64,000 nt of DNA from Litoribacillus peritrichatus (GCF_039537985.1 NZ_BAABBN010000004.1:1612001-1676000); one strand, 5' to 3'; counted from the stretch's first letter, positions 37,892 to 47,907 are shown. A program made the numbers and translations. Notes: generated from the sequence alone by a model not told the origin.

Positions 37892-40800
37892 ATGCTTGAG
37901 TTTCAAAAATCGATTCAAATCCCTATTATCATCGACCAACCCGAGTCTCTACGCAGCGCATTGCAACAGTACCAGCAACACCTGGCTGCAGAAACGGCGT
38001 TTCATAAAGAACAATTTGATATTGAATTTGTCGTTCAAGAAGATAACAGCACCCGTCGCCTGCAATTTCAGGACATCGAAGACGACCATTGGCGCGAACT
38101 GGCTTACACGGCCTATCAGCAAGGGCCGGAGTCATGGACATTCAGTAAAGATGAAACCATCGCCGATGACGCCGAATATTATGTATCCGAAGCCTTACTG
38201 TTTGCCATCGGGCTACAACACGAATCGGTGGTCGGCGAACTGGTGAACACCGCCGAAGCAATCGTCGCCTATGCCCGAAAATACAACGACACTAGCGCCA
38301 TGTGGACCGACGACATGCGCGTGTTCGGCGCAGAAGCGCTGTTTTTATTGTGCTGCCATGACTGTAAATATCTGACCTTGTTGGCCCAGTTTTTTATTCC
38401 TTACTGGGACGATGAACACGCCGGTGGTTACAGTGATTACCTCGCCCATTTTGTCCACAAGTACGGTTGGACGCACGACGTGATTAACGCCTATATCTGG
38501 TGTGACAACAGAGGCATACGTTACCAGATGTATGGCAACGAATGGGAAAGTGACACCCACTATCAACCATTAGGTGAATTCTTAAAAGCCAACCCGGCCG
38601 AATACACCTGGTTCAAGCAAGCCTTAACTGAACGCCTGCGAACTAGTCCGAAAATGCTGTACTGCGAAAGCAGCGACTTTGATAACGCCGACCCGGTGCT
38701 CGACTTTTATTTAACCCTGTTGCCCGAAGAAGGTGACCCGTTCGACGAAGAAGACCTGGAAAAGCACAGGCAGCAGCACTTTATCAGCGCCAGCCTAGAA
38801 GACGAAGCCCTCGACTTACAACAACAGATCAAAGCACAAACCGATAAGCCACTGGTTTGTTATGCCGAAGATAATATTTATCTCAAAGATCGGTCAGAAA
38901 GCGACAGAGAGCTGGGCGATGAGCTTTACAAAGTTAACCCCCTGATTCTGGCCCTGCCCTTAGGTGGCACCTTATGGCGGCACATTATCGACGGCAGTCA
39001 ACCGGACGTCTTTAACGCCTTAGTCGAATTTCCCGTCGCTGAGCTAGCCAAGCAACATGCACCCGAATTGTATCGCGATCTCAGCGACCAGTTGCTGTTT
39101 GGTGAAACGAATAAAGACATCAATCATGAACTGGGGCACTTTCTCAGCGACTTACTGCGTGAAATGCTGTGCGATGACGAAGACGCCGAAGAACTGGCCG
39201 ACATTATGCCGTCACAAAGCTATCAACAGCGGTGTGAACAAACCCTGCGTATGCTGGACATCTTTTACCGGATATTAGGTCAGGACGAATTGGATGATTA
39301 CATACGTGATCAGCTGGTTGATCGATATGAGTTACTCAGCGCCGGAGAATACTTTGCCCGCTACTCTAAAGTGCCGGAAGAAAATTACGAACAGCGACTG
39401 AACATTCGTTTACTGAATGACGTCGGCCATCAATTCTGTGATATGGACGAGTTGCTGTACCAAGACAATCTGGAACAAGCGCGCGAGCTGATCAACGAAC
39501 ACCGAACGTTGGCCAACCCGACCCTTTGGCCAAAAGAAGACGATGAGTTCACAATCGGTCAATACGCGTTGATGGCCTTCTTACTGCACGACGATGTTCA
39601 AAATAACCACAACGATGCCTACACCGAAACGCTAGCCGCCCAGTTCGATTCACCGCAGCCCTGGCAAGCCCTATTCGATTATCTGCGCAAAAACCTCGAC
39701 ATTCTGGGCGAAGGGATTTTTGATAAGCAAGGCATGAATGCCGCTCAAGTCGAACAACTGGCCGATTACTTCACCGCCGAACAACCACAATTAACTCAAC
39801 CGCAGGTAATTGAGTTGTTTCAGCAATATGCCCACCGCGAAGAAGTGGTGCGTGGCCCTCTGAATATGAACCAGTTTAATCAGCAACAGATTGGCTACCA
39901 TTTTTTAAGTGACCATGACGAGAATTATCAGCGTTGTTTATTAATTTGTTTCTGGCTGCTAAAGGCACCCAAAGACTGTGTCTTTAAACAACAAGCCAAA
40001 CGCCTGTGGCAACTGATGGTGGCATTAGCGCCGGTACGGGTAACCCGACTGGTGTCCCAAGCCTACTCCACGAATAGCTACAGAGTTGAATTTGACGATG
40101 GCGCCGACGCACTGGAGCACTATCGCCTCAGGATGTTGGGTGCCGATATCGATCGTGCTTATCTGCAGGCCTTTCAGGTGAGCCAATGTCGACTGAATCA
40201 TTACGACGGCCCGGAAGAATACGAGGAATGGCTGGATAAATTTGCCCACATCGACAGTGACGACCAGTCGGTATTTGGCCCGCTTAAACGCCGCGACGCT
40301 GAGGCCTTACATCATGGCCTGCTCTACATCAACGAAAGCACCAAAACCGAATTTTATCGTCGACTACTGCTGAAATACCCTCGTTTCAGCGAGCTGTATC
40401 AGCAAGAACTGAACACCGATCTGCCCCAAGCGCTGCTGCGCAGTATTCAGCTCAGTCTGAATACGATGCAATGTGAAGACTTCAACGCGACCTTAACAGA
40501 CGAATTTAACACCGAGTTTGTCGAACTGAGTGATGAACGTCTGGCGCAGAAACCTCATCAGGTCAGTGAACAGTTCCGGACTCTGAACAACCTGGCACCG
40601 CTGGACATCGACTGGCAAAGTTTGTGGTTATTGCAGGACCGTGGTGATCACTGGGGAATTATTGGTGGTTCAGAAAAACCGGCCAAAGCATTAAACCAGA
40701 TTGGCGGTTTTGTGTTGCTGATTAACAGTGACATTAACGGCGAACAGCTGCTGCAACGTTGTTTCGAGCTAACCGACCGTGATTTCCGCAGCCAGCAACT

Positions 40801-41422
40801 GCTGGATCAGATTATGAGTTACCTGCAGGGTGACGCCAATTATCAGACGACCCTGACGATGTGTAAACAATACCTACATGGTGAATACCTGAAAGTGCAG
40901 GCGCCCGATTATCGTCTCAATGGTCTGGATACTCTGATTTGGTTATTAGACGACACCCGCCGTGATCGCCTGACGAAATTACTGCTCAACGTGAATTATC
41001 GTGGCTTTAAACTGTTTGAGCGTAACCTGGTAAATCGCCTCCTTGACCAAAAGGTACAACAGGACGAATTGTCATTACTACAACGTCTGGAAATGGACGA
41101 TGACGACGATGAATATCAAGAACAAGCCACCGCTCAGTTCTTAATGTGGATACAGGAATTAGGCGTGTGTTATGAACACATTCTGTTGTACTGCGTTAAA
41201 CATCATCGCCTCAAGGCATGTCAGTTATGGGTGGTGGCTTTGACACAAACCAATGAGCTGAAAAAAGTCGCCAAATTTCTCCGCGCTAATAATCGAGTAA
41301 CGCTCATGGAAATGCTGGCCGAATATCCGGACGCTCGTCCGTACCTGGCCAACTTTGCCAAGGATAAATCTCGTGCGGTTCGAGATGTGGTGACAACACA
41401 TTTAAAGGAAGTAATGAGTTAG
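37892..41422 (+). CDS. Large (1176-residue) protein of unknown function
   Basis: This very long, acidic and glutamine-rich cytosolic protein has no signal peptide or membrane segments. It is mostly alpha-helical by composition. Notable stretches are a tryptophan/aspartate-rich N-terminal third (residues 60-230, e.g. FIPYWDDEHAGGYSDYL), long helices with L-x-x-L-L spacing, and a C-terminal end (AEYPDARPYLANFAKDKSRAVRDVVTTHLKE) that resembles HEAT-type solenoid repeats. I do not recognise a family. It stands alone between two hairpin-bounded gaps, with AGAAGG upstream of the ATG. Codon use looks like the surrounding core genes, so it is probably a native gene. No function is assigned. Confidence 0.8.
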   Translation: MLEFQKSIQIPIIIDQPESLRSALQQYQQHLAAETAFHKEQFDIEFVVQEDNSTRRLQFQDIEDDHWRELAYTAYQQGPESWTFSKDETIADDAEYYVSEALLFAIGLQHESVVGELVNTAEAIVAYARKYNDTSAMWTDDMRVFGAEALFLLCCHDCKYLTLLAQFFIPYWDDEHAGGYSDYLAHFVHKYGWTHDVINAYIWCDNRGIRYQMYGNEWESDTHYQPLGEFLKANPAEYTWFKQALTERLRTSPKMLYCESSDFDNADPVLDFYLTLLPEEGDPFDEEDLEKHRQQHFISASLEDEALDLQQQIKAQTDKPLVCYAEDNIYLKDRSESDRELGDELYKVNPLILALPLGGTLWRHIIDGSQPDVFNALVEFPVAELAKQHAPELYRDLSDQLLFGETNKDINHELGHFLSDLLREMLCDDEDAEELADIMPSQSYQQRCEQTLRMLDIFYRILGQDELDDYIRDQLVDRYELLSAGEYFARYSKVPEENYEQRLNIRLLNDVGHQFCDMDELLYQDNLEQARELINEHRTLANPTLWPKEDDEFTIGQYALMAFLLHDDVQNNHNDAYTETLAAQFDSPQPWQALFDYLRKNLDILGEGIFDKQGMNAAQVEQLADYFTAEQPQLTQPQVIELFQQYAHREEVVRGPLNMNQFNQQQIGYHFLSDHDENYQRCLLICFWLLKAPKDCVFKQQAKRLWQLMVALAPVRVTRLVSQAYSTNSYRVEFDDGADALEHYRLRMLGADIDRAYLQAFQVSQCRLNHYDGPEEYEEWLDKFAHIDSDDQSVFGPLKRRDAEALHHGLLYINESTKTEFYRRLLLKYPRFSELYQQELNTDLPQALLRSIQLSLNTMQCEDFNATLTDEFNTEFVELSDERLAQKPHQVSEQFRTLNNLAPLDIDWQSLWLLQDRGDHWGIIGGSEKPAKALNQIGGFVLLINSDINGEQLLQRCFELTDRDFRSQQLLDQIMSYLQGDANYQTTLTMCKQYLHGEYLKVQAPDYRLNGLDTLIWLLDDTRRDRLTKLLLNVNYRGFKLFERNLVNRLLDQKVQQDELSLLQRLEMDDDDDEYQEQATAQFLMWIQELGVCYEHILLYCVKHHRLKACQLWVVALTQTNELKKVAKFLRANNRVTLMEMLAEYPDARPYLANFAKDKSRAVRDVVTTHLKEVMS

Positions 41423-41441
41423 AGAGAGATAAATTGTATTA

Positions 41442-41486
41442 ACCCAGTCCAGATGTGCGTCTATTAGGCGCATTTACTGGATGGGT
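41442..41486. other. Long imperfect stem-loop downstream of the 1176-residue gene
   Basis: ACCCAGTCCAG pairs with CTGGATGGGT with one bulged base, and an inner ATGTGCG pairs with CGCAT across a short loop. No T tract follows. It may be a terminator-like or REP-like element; no second copy was seen in the window. Confidence 0.5.
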
Positions 41487-41560
41487 ATGAACTGAATTAA
41501 GCTAAAGACGTTAATGCCAAACTATGGCGGTCGAAAAATCGCTGATCATTTCGCTTACGG

Positions 41561-42562
41561 CTATCTTACAATATCTACTCGTTTCTTCAAAAATGAACTC
41601 TCCCGCGCTGCTTCAATTACCTTTAGAACATTCAATCCATCTTCTAAACTACAAGTAGGGGATTTATTGCCATCCAAGATATCCAAAAACTCCAAAGCTA
41701 CTTCTTTAAACATATCATTCCTTTCACAACAATATGTCTTTTTAACCCAGTTGATCTCTGATTCAGATGTACAGTAAGCAGTTTCATTTGGATCAACAGA
41801 CCATATCATCGTACCTTTCTCGCCAACAAATTTAATATGCTTTTCATGGGGTCTTCCGTACAAATCTAAGTGCATAGTAATTCTTTTATTATCTTCATAC
41901 TCGAATATCATATCGACATTATCATCACTATCAATTTCTAACGAACTTAACTTTTCTATTCGAGCATAAACGTCTTTAGGTAAACCAAAAAACCACAACA
42001 TAATATCTATCCAATGGCTTTCATCTAGCAATGCCCCACCGCCAAGCTCTCTACTCGCCATGAAGAACTCTCGATAGTCTTCCCAAGGGTGCCAATCAGC
42101 AAGGTGAGCGCTCATCACAAAATATATATGATGAAGATCTCCTAAAATACCTGACTTCAGCAACTTGTTAACATGCCTTAACGGCTCCCACCATCTAAAC
42201 GTATATCCAAGCAGTACCGAAGCATCTTGATTTTTAGATATATCTAAAAGCCTTGAAGCACTCTCCATATCCGGAGAAATAGGTTTCTCTAATAAAATAG
42301 AAATACCTTTTTCTAATAAGGAAATACATTGATCGACGTGAAATGAAGGAGGCGAACAAATCACCGCACCAGAGAATTGTCCACCATCTTCAAGAGCCAA
42401 GTCCAAGCAGGAGAAGCTATTTTCAACTAAGATAGTTTTCGAGAGCTCTTCACAACGGTCAATCCTCGGGTCAACACATGAAACCTTACACCCCATTTCC
42501 AAGAGGTTTTGTGCGTGTCTTTTTCCGACACTTCCAGCTCCGACGATTAATAAGTGTTTCAT
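41561..42562 (-). CDS. Gfo/Idh/MocA-family oxidoreductase
   Basis: This 333-residue NAD(P)-dependent dehydrogenase has an N-terminal Rossmann fold (MKHLLIVGAGSVGKRHAQNLLEMGCKVSCVD) and the family E-K-P-I-S motif (GISILLEKPISPDMESA) around residue 95, followed by the GGGALLDESHWIDIMLWFFG region that corresponds to the catalytic D-x-G-x-H-x-x-D area. Such enzymes oxidise or reduce sugars, inositols and related cyclic or acyclic polyols. It is the last of three genes in an AT-rich cassette, 20 bases after the ThDP enzyme gene. The substrate is unknown. Confidence 0.88.
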   Translation of the reverse strand: MKHLLIVGAGSVGKRHAQNLLEMGCKVSCVDPRIDRCEELSKTILVENSFSCLDLALEDGGQFSGAVICSPPSFHVDQCISLLEKGISILLEKPISPDMESASRLLDISKNQDASVLLGYTFRWWEPLRHVNKLLKSGILGDLHHIYFVMSAHLADWHPWEDYREFFMASRELGGGALLDESHWIDIMLWFFGLPKDVYARIEKLSSLEIDSDDNVDMIFEYEDNKRITMHLDLYGRPHEKHIKFVGEKGTMIWSVDPNETAYCTSESEINWVKKTYCCERNDMFKEVALEFLDILDGNKSPTCSLEDGLNVLKVIEAARESSFLKKRVDIVR

Positions 42563-42582
42563 TCGTATCTTTTCCTTGTATT

Positions 42583-44130
42583 TTATCTAATTTCGAGGGC
42601 CATTAGACTGTATGCCTCTTCATCAAACGATGCCTCAATGAAAATAGGGCCTTCTTTATCCCATTTTTCCAACATACATCCGAGTTCACGCAAACAATTA
42701 ACGGGCTGACTGTCTATACCCATTCCGTTAACAATACCATACCATGAAGAGTCTGCTGGAATGACTCCCTTAGATGTAAACCTGTTCGAATCAGTTACCC
42801 GTTTCACTGAAGAAAAACCACCATCAGTAAGAAGCACAACAACTAAAGGCAACTTCATCGCTTTAGCAACTTTTAATTCTGCTATATACATCCCTATCCC
42901 TCCATCACCTGTGTAACAGACTGTCGGAACAGATCTATCAGCTAACGATGCCCCAATAGCTAAAGGCAATGAAATACCCATATAGCGGCCCTGTCCTGAT
43001 GATAAATACAGATGGTGCTCACGAACATTACAAACATGTTCTCCCACTGTACAAAAATCACCAGTATCCAAAACAATTCTTGCATATCCTTTAAAGTAAG
43101 ACTCGATGAAACTGTAAACACTCGCAGGTAAAAAGTAAGAAGTATCAAAGTAAGCGTTAACAATTTCCTGACGTTGCGCTATTAACTCCTCTCCCCAGTT
43201 CTTGTTTTTTAGGGCAGCAATAACCTTATTGTAATTGTAAGAATTTGAATCAATTAAATAGTCGAAATTAAAGCCGTTAATATATTTCTCTTCAACTTCA
43301 TCCAATTGAATTGATTTGCACTTAAACTGTTGAGTCTTTAAAACTTCGCTATGTCTCAACCCAATCGATACAATCAAATCAGTCTGAGTCAAGAGCCCAT
43401 ACTCAGGTGACTTTTCGCCACCTACTCCTGTATAGACTCCTGCTGAATACTTATTTGTTTCGTCAAAAATGCCTTTCGCACAAGCAGTTGAAAATACAGG
43501 TATGGCAAGCTCATTTATAGAATTTCCCCACACCTTTCTTGTAGCAAGACTTCCAACAATAAGAACTGGCTGTTTAGCTCTACTAATTGCTTCGACAACT
43601 TCATCAATACAACCTGCAGGTTTTGAATTCTCGCCTTCGAATAAATTTGTATCAATATCAGCTAATTCTATATGTACGGGACCAGGCGGCTCAGTTTTAG
43701 CGACAAGAATACACTTACTCAGTAAATCTTCATTCCCCACTAGTGACTCTCTCGTTTTTACGTAAGCTCGCAGCACATCATCCTGATCAATTTTCTTGTG
43801 TGCTTGAGAAGTAGGGGATTGCTTCCCGTAGCACTCCGAGATAGAAATAACAGGTAAGTTTTCGTATCTGCATGCTGCGACCCCAGGTATCATATTGGTT
43901 AACCCTGGTCCTTTGATAGAAAGAGATATCCCTATATTTCCTGAAGTTTTCGCATAACCTCCTGCCATCAGAGCAGCACTCGCTTCATGATGAACAAGAA
44001 TAAACTGAACCCCTTTCTTCTCTAGTTGATCTAGTAAATAGTAACTAACTCCGCTTCCTGGAATTCCAAAAACATATTCCACCCCACTGTTTGCAATATC
44101 AATTGCCAATAGATCAAGTTCTTTGTTCAT
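42583..44130 (-). CDS. Thiamine-diphosphate-dependent enzyme (acetolactate-synthase-like)
   Basis: This ~515-residue protein has the three-domain ThDP fold. The PYR domain holds the catalytic glutamate in V-H-H-E-A-S-A-A-L-M-A-G-G-Y-A, a middle domain contains QPVLIVGSLATRK, and the C-terminal PP domain has the G-D-G-G cofactor motif (CYTGDGGIGMYIAELKVAKAM) ending at L-L-T-D-G-G, where the usual asparagines are replaced. It is probably a decarboxylase or carboligase acting on a 2-keto acid rather than a true acetolactate synthase. A GTG start at 44142 overlapping the previous gene is possible; the ATG at 44130 has GTGAG in front. It is co-transcribed with dehydrogenase genes on both sides. 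Confidence 0.85.
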   Translation of the reverse strand: MNKELDLLAIDIANSGVEYVFGIPGSGVSYYLLDQLEKKGVQFILVHHEASAALMAGGYAKTSGNIGISLSIKGPGLTNMIPGVAACRYENLPVISISECYGKQSPTSQAHKKIDQDDVLRAYVKTRESLVGNEDLLSKCILVAKTEPPGPVHIELADIDTNLFEGENSKPAGCIDEVVEAISRAKQPVLIVGSLATRKVWGNSINELAIPVFSTACAKGIFDETNKYSAGVYTGVGGEKSPEYGLLTQTDLIVSIGLRHSEVLKTQQFKCKSIQLDEVEEKYINGFNFDYLIDSNSYNYNKVIAALKNKNWGEELIAQRQEIVNAYFDTSYFLPASVYSFIESYFKGYARIVLDTGDFCTVGEHVCNVREHHLYLSSGQGRYMGISLPLAIGASLADRSVPTVCYTGDGGIGMYIAELKVAKAMKLPLVVVLLTDGGFSSVKRVTDSNRFTSKGVIPADSSWYGIVNGMGIDSQPVNCLRELGCMLEKWDKEGPIFIEASFDEEAYSLMALEIR

Positions 44131-44134
44131 GCGA

Positions 44135-45082
44135 CTACTCACTGAAACATTTTTTTACTTTCTCTGCAGCCCTCTTACACACAAGAGTGACAGCGTCAGG
44201 TGAAAATCCTCCGATATGAGGAGTGATTATTAAATTACTGTTTTCTCGACAATATTGAACAAGTGGACTTTGATCAATATCAGGCTCTCCTTGCAATACG
44301 TCGAGACCTGCAGCGCTTATTCGACCACTCTTTAACCCCATCAACAATCCCTCTTGAGAGACAATGTCACCTCTGGAGGTATTAATCAAAACTGCACCTT
44401 TTTTAATTGACGAGAGCAACTTACTACTCACTAAGTCACGCGTATCTTCTGTCAAGTGAACATGGATCGATATAAAGTCGCTGTTAGCAAAAAGATCTTC
44501 CAAGTTTGCGGCTTCAACTGATTCAGGAAGGGAACTTACATAAGGATCATATACGATAACTTTCATTCCAAAAGCCTTAGCATATTTTGACATCCAGCCA
44601 CCAATTCTCCCAAAGCCAACTAATCCTAATTGCTTCCCATTTAACATCACTCCAGGGAATTCCTCTCTGACCCAACCTCCTCGCTTAACATGCTCGTATG
44701 CGCCAGAAAGCTTACGTGCACAGGCCATCAATAATGCCCAAGACAGTTCTGCTGCCGGTGTCAAATTTTGAAGTAACTCTTTATCTTCTTTAAGCGTGCT
44801 TATTTTAATCCCTCGCTCCAAGGCTTTTTCTCGAGAAATATGGTCAGACCCCGTCGTAGCACAAGAAACAATTTTAAGATTTCCAGCCTGCTCCAATATG
44901 GAATTGGTAATTTTAACTTTCATTGATGCATCTACAAGCGCATCTGCTTCCATTAATGAGGAAGCAACCTTATCTACCACAGCTTCAACATGCGTAACAT
45001 CACAACAATCATTTAGCACCGAAGTTACGACTTCAAAACCTTCAACAGCGCCCAAATAAACAACATTATATTTTTTTTTCAA
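44135..45082 (-). CDS. D-2-hydroxyacid dehydrogenase (NAD-dependent), TTG start
   Basis: This ~315-residue phosphoglycerate-dehydrogenase-like protein has the NAD-binding LGLVGFGRIGGWMSKYAKAFGMKVIVYDP block, the H-V-H-L-T-x-x-T-R-D-L-V loop, INTSRGDIVSQEGL, and the catalytic R/E/H residues, the last in NLIITPHIGGFSPDAV. It should interconvert a 2-keto acid and a D-2-hydroxy acid, and could use the product of the neighbouring ThDP enzyme or compete for its substrate. The best start is TTG at 45082, seven bases after an AGGAG site, followed by KKKYNVVYLGA; no ATG is available. It is the first gene of the cassette. Confidence 0.85.
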   Translation of the reverse strand: MKKKYNVVYLGAVEGFEVVTSVLNDCCDVTHVEAVVDKVASSLMEADALVDASMKVKITNSILEQAGNLKIVSCATTGSDHISREKALERGIKISTLKEDKELLQNLTPAAELSWALLMACARKLSGAYEHVKRGGWVREEFPGVMLNGKQLGLVGFGRIGGWMSKYAKAFGMKVIVYDPYVSSLPESVEAANLEDLFANSDFISIHVHLTEDTRDLVSSKLLSSIKKGAVLINTSRGDIVSQEGLLMGLKSGRISAAGLDVLQGEPDIDQSPLVQYCRENSNLIITPHIGGFSPDAVTLVCKRAAEKVKKCFSE

Positions 45083-45861
45083 GAGCGAACTCCTATCCAG
45101 TTTAACAAGCAAAAATTGTAGTTCAGATACTATCAGTACGAGTTAAACATTAACTTTATCGTTGTTTAACTGCAGTAATGTTTAGTAAACCACCGTTTGC
45201 AAAGAGAACTTCATTCGAGAACCTCAACTTTCCCCACTTAGCACGATATAACGATCAGAACAAAGAGAAATTGAAAACCGACCCCAGATTAATCTGTATG
45301 ATTATAACTTTCCGAAAGAATGGAAACTTCTAAAGGCTCGCTTTAACACCCGTGCCTCCCACTATAAATCTACGATATACTCATCCAAGACATCACAACA
45401 TACTTCCTCACTGTATCTAGCGCATGAGATTACAAATTAGTATAGAACGGCTGAAAGCCACATTTAATGAGGATGTGAGCCTTAGATGATTTATATCAAC
45501 CAAATAAACATAATATATCTAATAAGGCGCCACAACGCCCAAATTCACTGAGATAGATGAAATACCCTGCAAACGTACTATGAATTAAAACAAGTTCGAC
45601 TCTACCTGCTCTTTTTCGAAATATGATCGCTATTTCCCTAGAAGTCCTAATTTTCGTTTGTTTTTTTAAGAAAAAGGAAAGAAAGGAAAGAAGACAGCCA
45701 CTTTCAGAAAAATCTTAACTCATCACCAACGAAGCTTTAAACGCTTACAACAGTTTTCCATTAAAACTTACCAATAAGCCAAAACCCCTCAAAAACACAG
45801 ATTTCAGGCACAGCAGAGACTCAGCACGCGCCGATTAGTTCATCTTCTTGAGGAATATTAA
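45083..45861. other. AT-rich non-coding gap of ~780 bases
   Basis: This gap lies between the cassette and the transposase pseudogene. It is markedly AT-rich with no reading frame I can support, no RNA gene and no clear terminator. It probably contains the promoter of the three-gene cassette near its left end; nothing else is recognised. Confidence 0.5.
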
Positions 45862-46847
45862 TCAGGAAGTTCGCAGTCGTTGATACCCAAGCAGTTGGCT
45901 AACCTGCTTCATCTTATCTGCCTCTCCCTCAAAGGTTTTATAAGATTTCTCAAAGCCCTGAGAAAGCTTTAGCCATTCTTGTTGATCCATGCAGAGCCGT
46001 TCAAGTATTTGCGGCAGTTTGCTTGATAAAGCTCCGCGTTTATCATCTCTTACAATACGCCCTGTCCAATCAACCAGAGCTAGGTAATCCGTTAACGGGA
46101 CAGGTAAGCCTTTCTTGAGCTCATTGTTGGGGTAACCAGTAAAGGGGAACAAGCTTTTGACTTGTTGTTCAGGCGGGTTTGTGTCTTGGGCGTTGACCGC
46201 TTTTTGATAGCGCCTTTTTACAGAAGTATGATCGGAATGTTCTGGTGTTCTCGCCATGTTCGCTCGTATGGGGTTGAGGTCAACATAAGCCATGCAAGCC
46301 AACAGCGCTTTTTCATCTAACAGAGCTTGAGATTTGAAGCGCCCTTCCCAGAACCTTCCGGTGCATTGATCTTCTCTATTCGCCTCTCTGGCAATCGCTT
46401 CGTTCAATACTCGCATGAACCAGCTTATGTCCTGCAACCGCTCACGCCATTTTGAAATCAGTAAATCTAAGACGATCTTCTCACCTTCTGATATTTCTTG
46501 ATGTTTGAGAAACTTTGCTGAGATCGGAGAACCCCGAAATAGTTTATGCCAGCGCTCTGCTACTTCGTAGTCTGACCAGCCCTTCGCCTGCTCACTGTCC
46601 ACATAAAGCACCACTTGATAATGGTCGCCACGCGATGATTCGACATGATGGCGTAGGCAGCGATTTCAATAGCGAAGATAGACGGAAGAGACAATAACTT
46701 ATTCTCAAGCCAGCCTCGGCGATGCTCGTAGCTCTTGCCTGTCAACTGATCTAGACCACACAGAAAAGCACGCCTGACGCAGCGTGAAACGCAGTGATAG
46801 TAAGGCGTGGCATCCAGAGATATTTGAGCTTTGCGTGGCTTGGGCAT
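45862..46847 (-). pseudogene. Frameshifted REP-associated/IS200-like (Y1) transposase
   Basis: Two overlapping frames (46847 down to 46560, and 46614 down to 45862) together cover one RAYT-type transposase. The first begins MPKPRKAQISLDATPYYHCVSRCVRRAFLCG and reaches AYAIMSNH; the second continues VVLYVDSEQAKGWSD and includes GRFWEGRFKSQALLDEKALLACMAYVDLNPIRANMA. At the junction about 14 extra bases (around 46621-46637, flanked by repeated CAT on the minus strand) interrupt the N-H-x-H active-site motif and shift the frame. Removing them gives MSNHYQVVLYVD, in which the second active-site histidine is already glutamine. The gene is therefore almost certainly inactive. No flanking REP sequences were recognised. 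Confidence 0.85.
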
Positions 46848-46892
46848 GAGACTGGCCTTGAACCGGTTAGATATCCAATACTGTATGCAAAA

Positions 46893-46915
46893 GGCTCTGA
46901 TCCCTTTACGTGTTG
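46893..46915 (+). repeat. Left terminal inverted repeat of the IS
   Basis: 23 bases from GGCTCTGATCCC to GTGTTG, an exact complement of 47898-47920. Confidence 0.95.
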
Positions 46916-46956
46916 TTAAGCTATACTATAGATAGTCAACGAACTAGGAGATCATT

Positions 46957-47907
46957 ATGAATTCTCAACAGTTCCAGTCACTATCTGAACACCTTCACAC
47001 CCTAAACTTCATCGAGCTTAAACGGGTTCGTCATCAAGTCGAACAGATGATCTCTAGCAATCATCTCGGCCATGTTATGTCTGACTGCGAAGAACGTATC
47101 AACCATTGTCCATATTGCGCTCATAATAAATTTATCCGCTATGGCACCACAGCAAGAGGCCAGCAACGCTATAAATGCAAAGCCTGCAACAAGACCTTTA
47201 ACACTTTGACCGGTACAGCCTTGGCCAGACTTCGCAACCAGGACAAATGGTTGCAGTACTCTGATGGCATGTGGTTAACGGAAAAGCTACGGCCAGCCGC
47301 AAAAAAACTGTGTATTAACTTTAAGACCGCTTTTCGCTGGCGCCATAAACTGTTAGCCCATCCAACCGAAAGCCGTTGTCAGCCCTTGGCCGGAATCATT
47401 GAAGCTGACGAAACCTTTCTCAATGAGTCTTTCAAAGGTCGCAAGAAAAGTATGACCCGTAAGTCACGTAAGCGGGGTGGTGGTAAGGTCACTAAAGTTC
47501 CGGTTTTCTTAGCCTTGGATCGTCAGGGCCATGTGGCGCATCAAGTATTAGAAGCGGACACAAAAGAGGAGTTGTCGGCGGCGATAACACCGATACTGAC
47601 ACCAGAAAGTGTTTTATGCACAGATGGAAATCTTAGTTATCAGGCCATAGTGAAGAAGCTGCCGTACGAGTTAGAGCACAAACGATTGATTTCGTTGGAT
47701 AATGAGCGTGTTAAGGATGGAATCTATCATATTCAGACCTTAAACAACTGGATTATGCGATGGAAAGCTTGGTTGGTGCAGTTCCGTGGTGTTGGTACTG
47801 CATATCTGGAGCACTATCTTGCTTGGTTTAGACAAATGGACAGTTTTAAAGAAGAGCAACCGAGTTGGGTGGACGTTGCGATAATGTCAAATATTACCAA
47901 CACGTAA
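46957..47907 (+). CDS. IS1595-family transposase
   Basis: This 316-residue transposase has an N-terminal zinc ribbon (C-P-Y-C at about residue 51, C-K-A-C at about 75, followed by N-K-T-F-N-T-L-T-G-T) and an ISXO2-like DDE domain with acidic positions in AGIIEADETFLNES, VLCTDGNLSYQA and the C-terminal HIQTLNNWIMRWKAWLVQFRGVGTAYLEHYLAWF, the family N/E/H-type end. It starts after AGGAGATCATT. The stop overlaps the right inverted repeat. No frameshift is visible, so it may still be active. Confidence 0.94.
   Translation: MNSQQFQSLSEHLHTLNFIELKRVRHQVEQMISSNHLGHVMSDCEERINHCPYCAHNKFIRYGTTARGQQRYKCKACNKTFNTLTGTALARLRNQDKWLQYSDGMWLTEKLRPAAKKLCINFKTAFRWRHKLLAHPTESRCQPLAGIIEADETFLNESFKGRKKSMTRKSRKRGGGKVTKVPVFLALDRQGHVAHQVLEADTKEELSAAITPILTPESVLCTDGNLSYQAIVKKLPYELEHKRLISLDNERVKDGIYHIQTLNNWIMRWKAWLVQFRGVGTAYLEHYLAWFRQMDSFKEEQPSWVDVAIMSNITNT

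Noticed and set aside
45083..45861. Riboswitch or RNA gene in the AT-rich gap
   Set aside because: No conserved stem-loop core, terminator hairpin or known motif could be recognised.
46515..46697. Separate small gene opposite the transposase
   Set aside because: It is a shadow of the frameshifted transposase.
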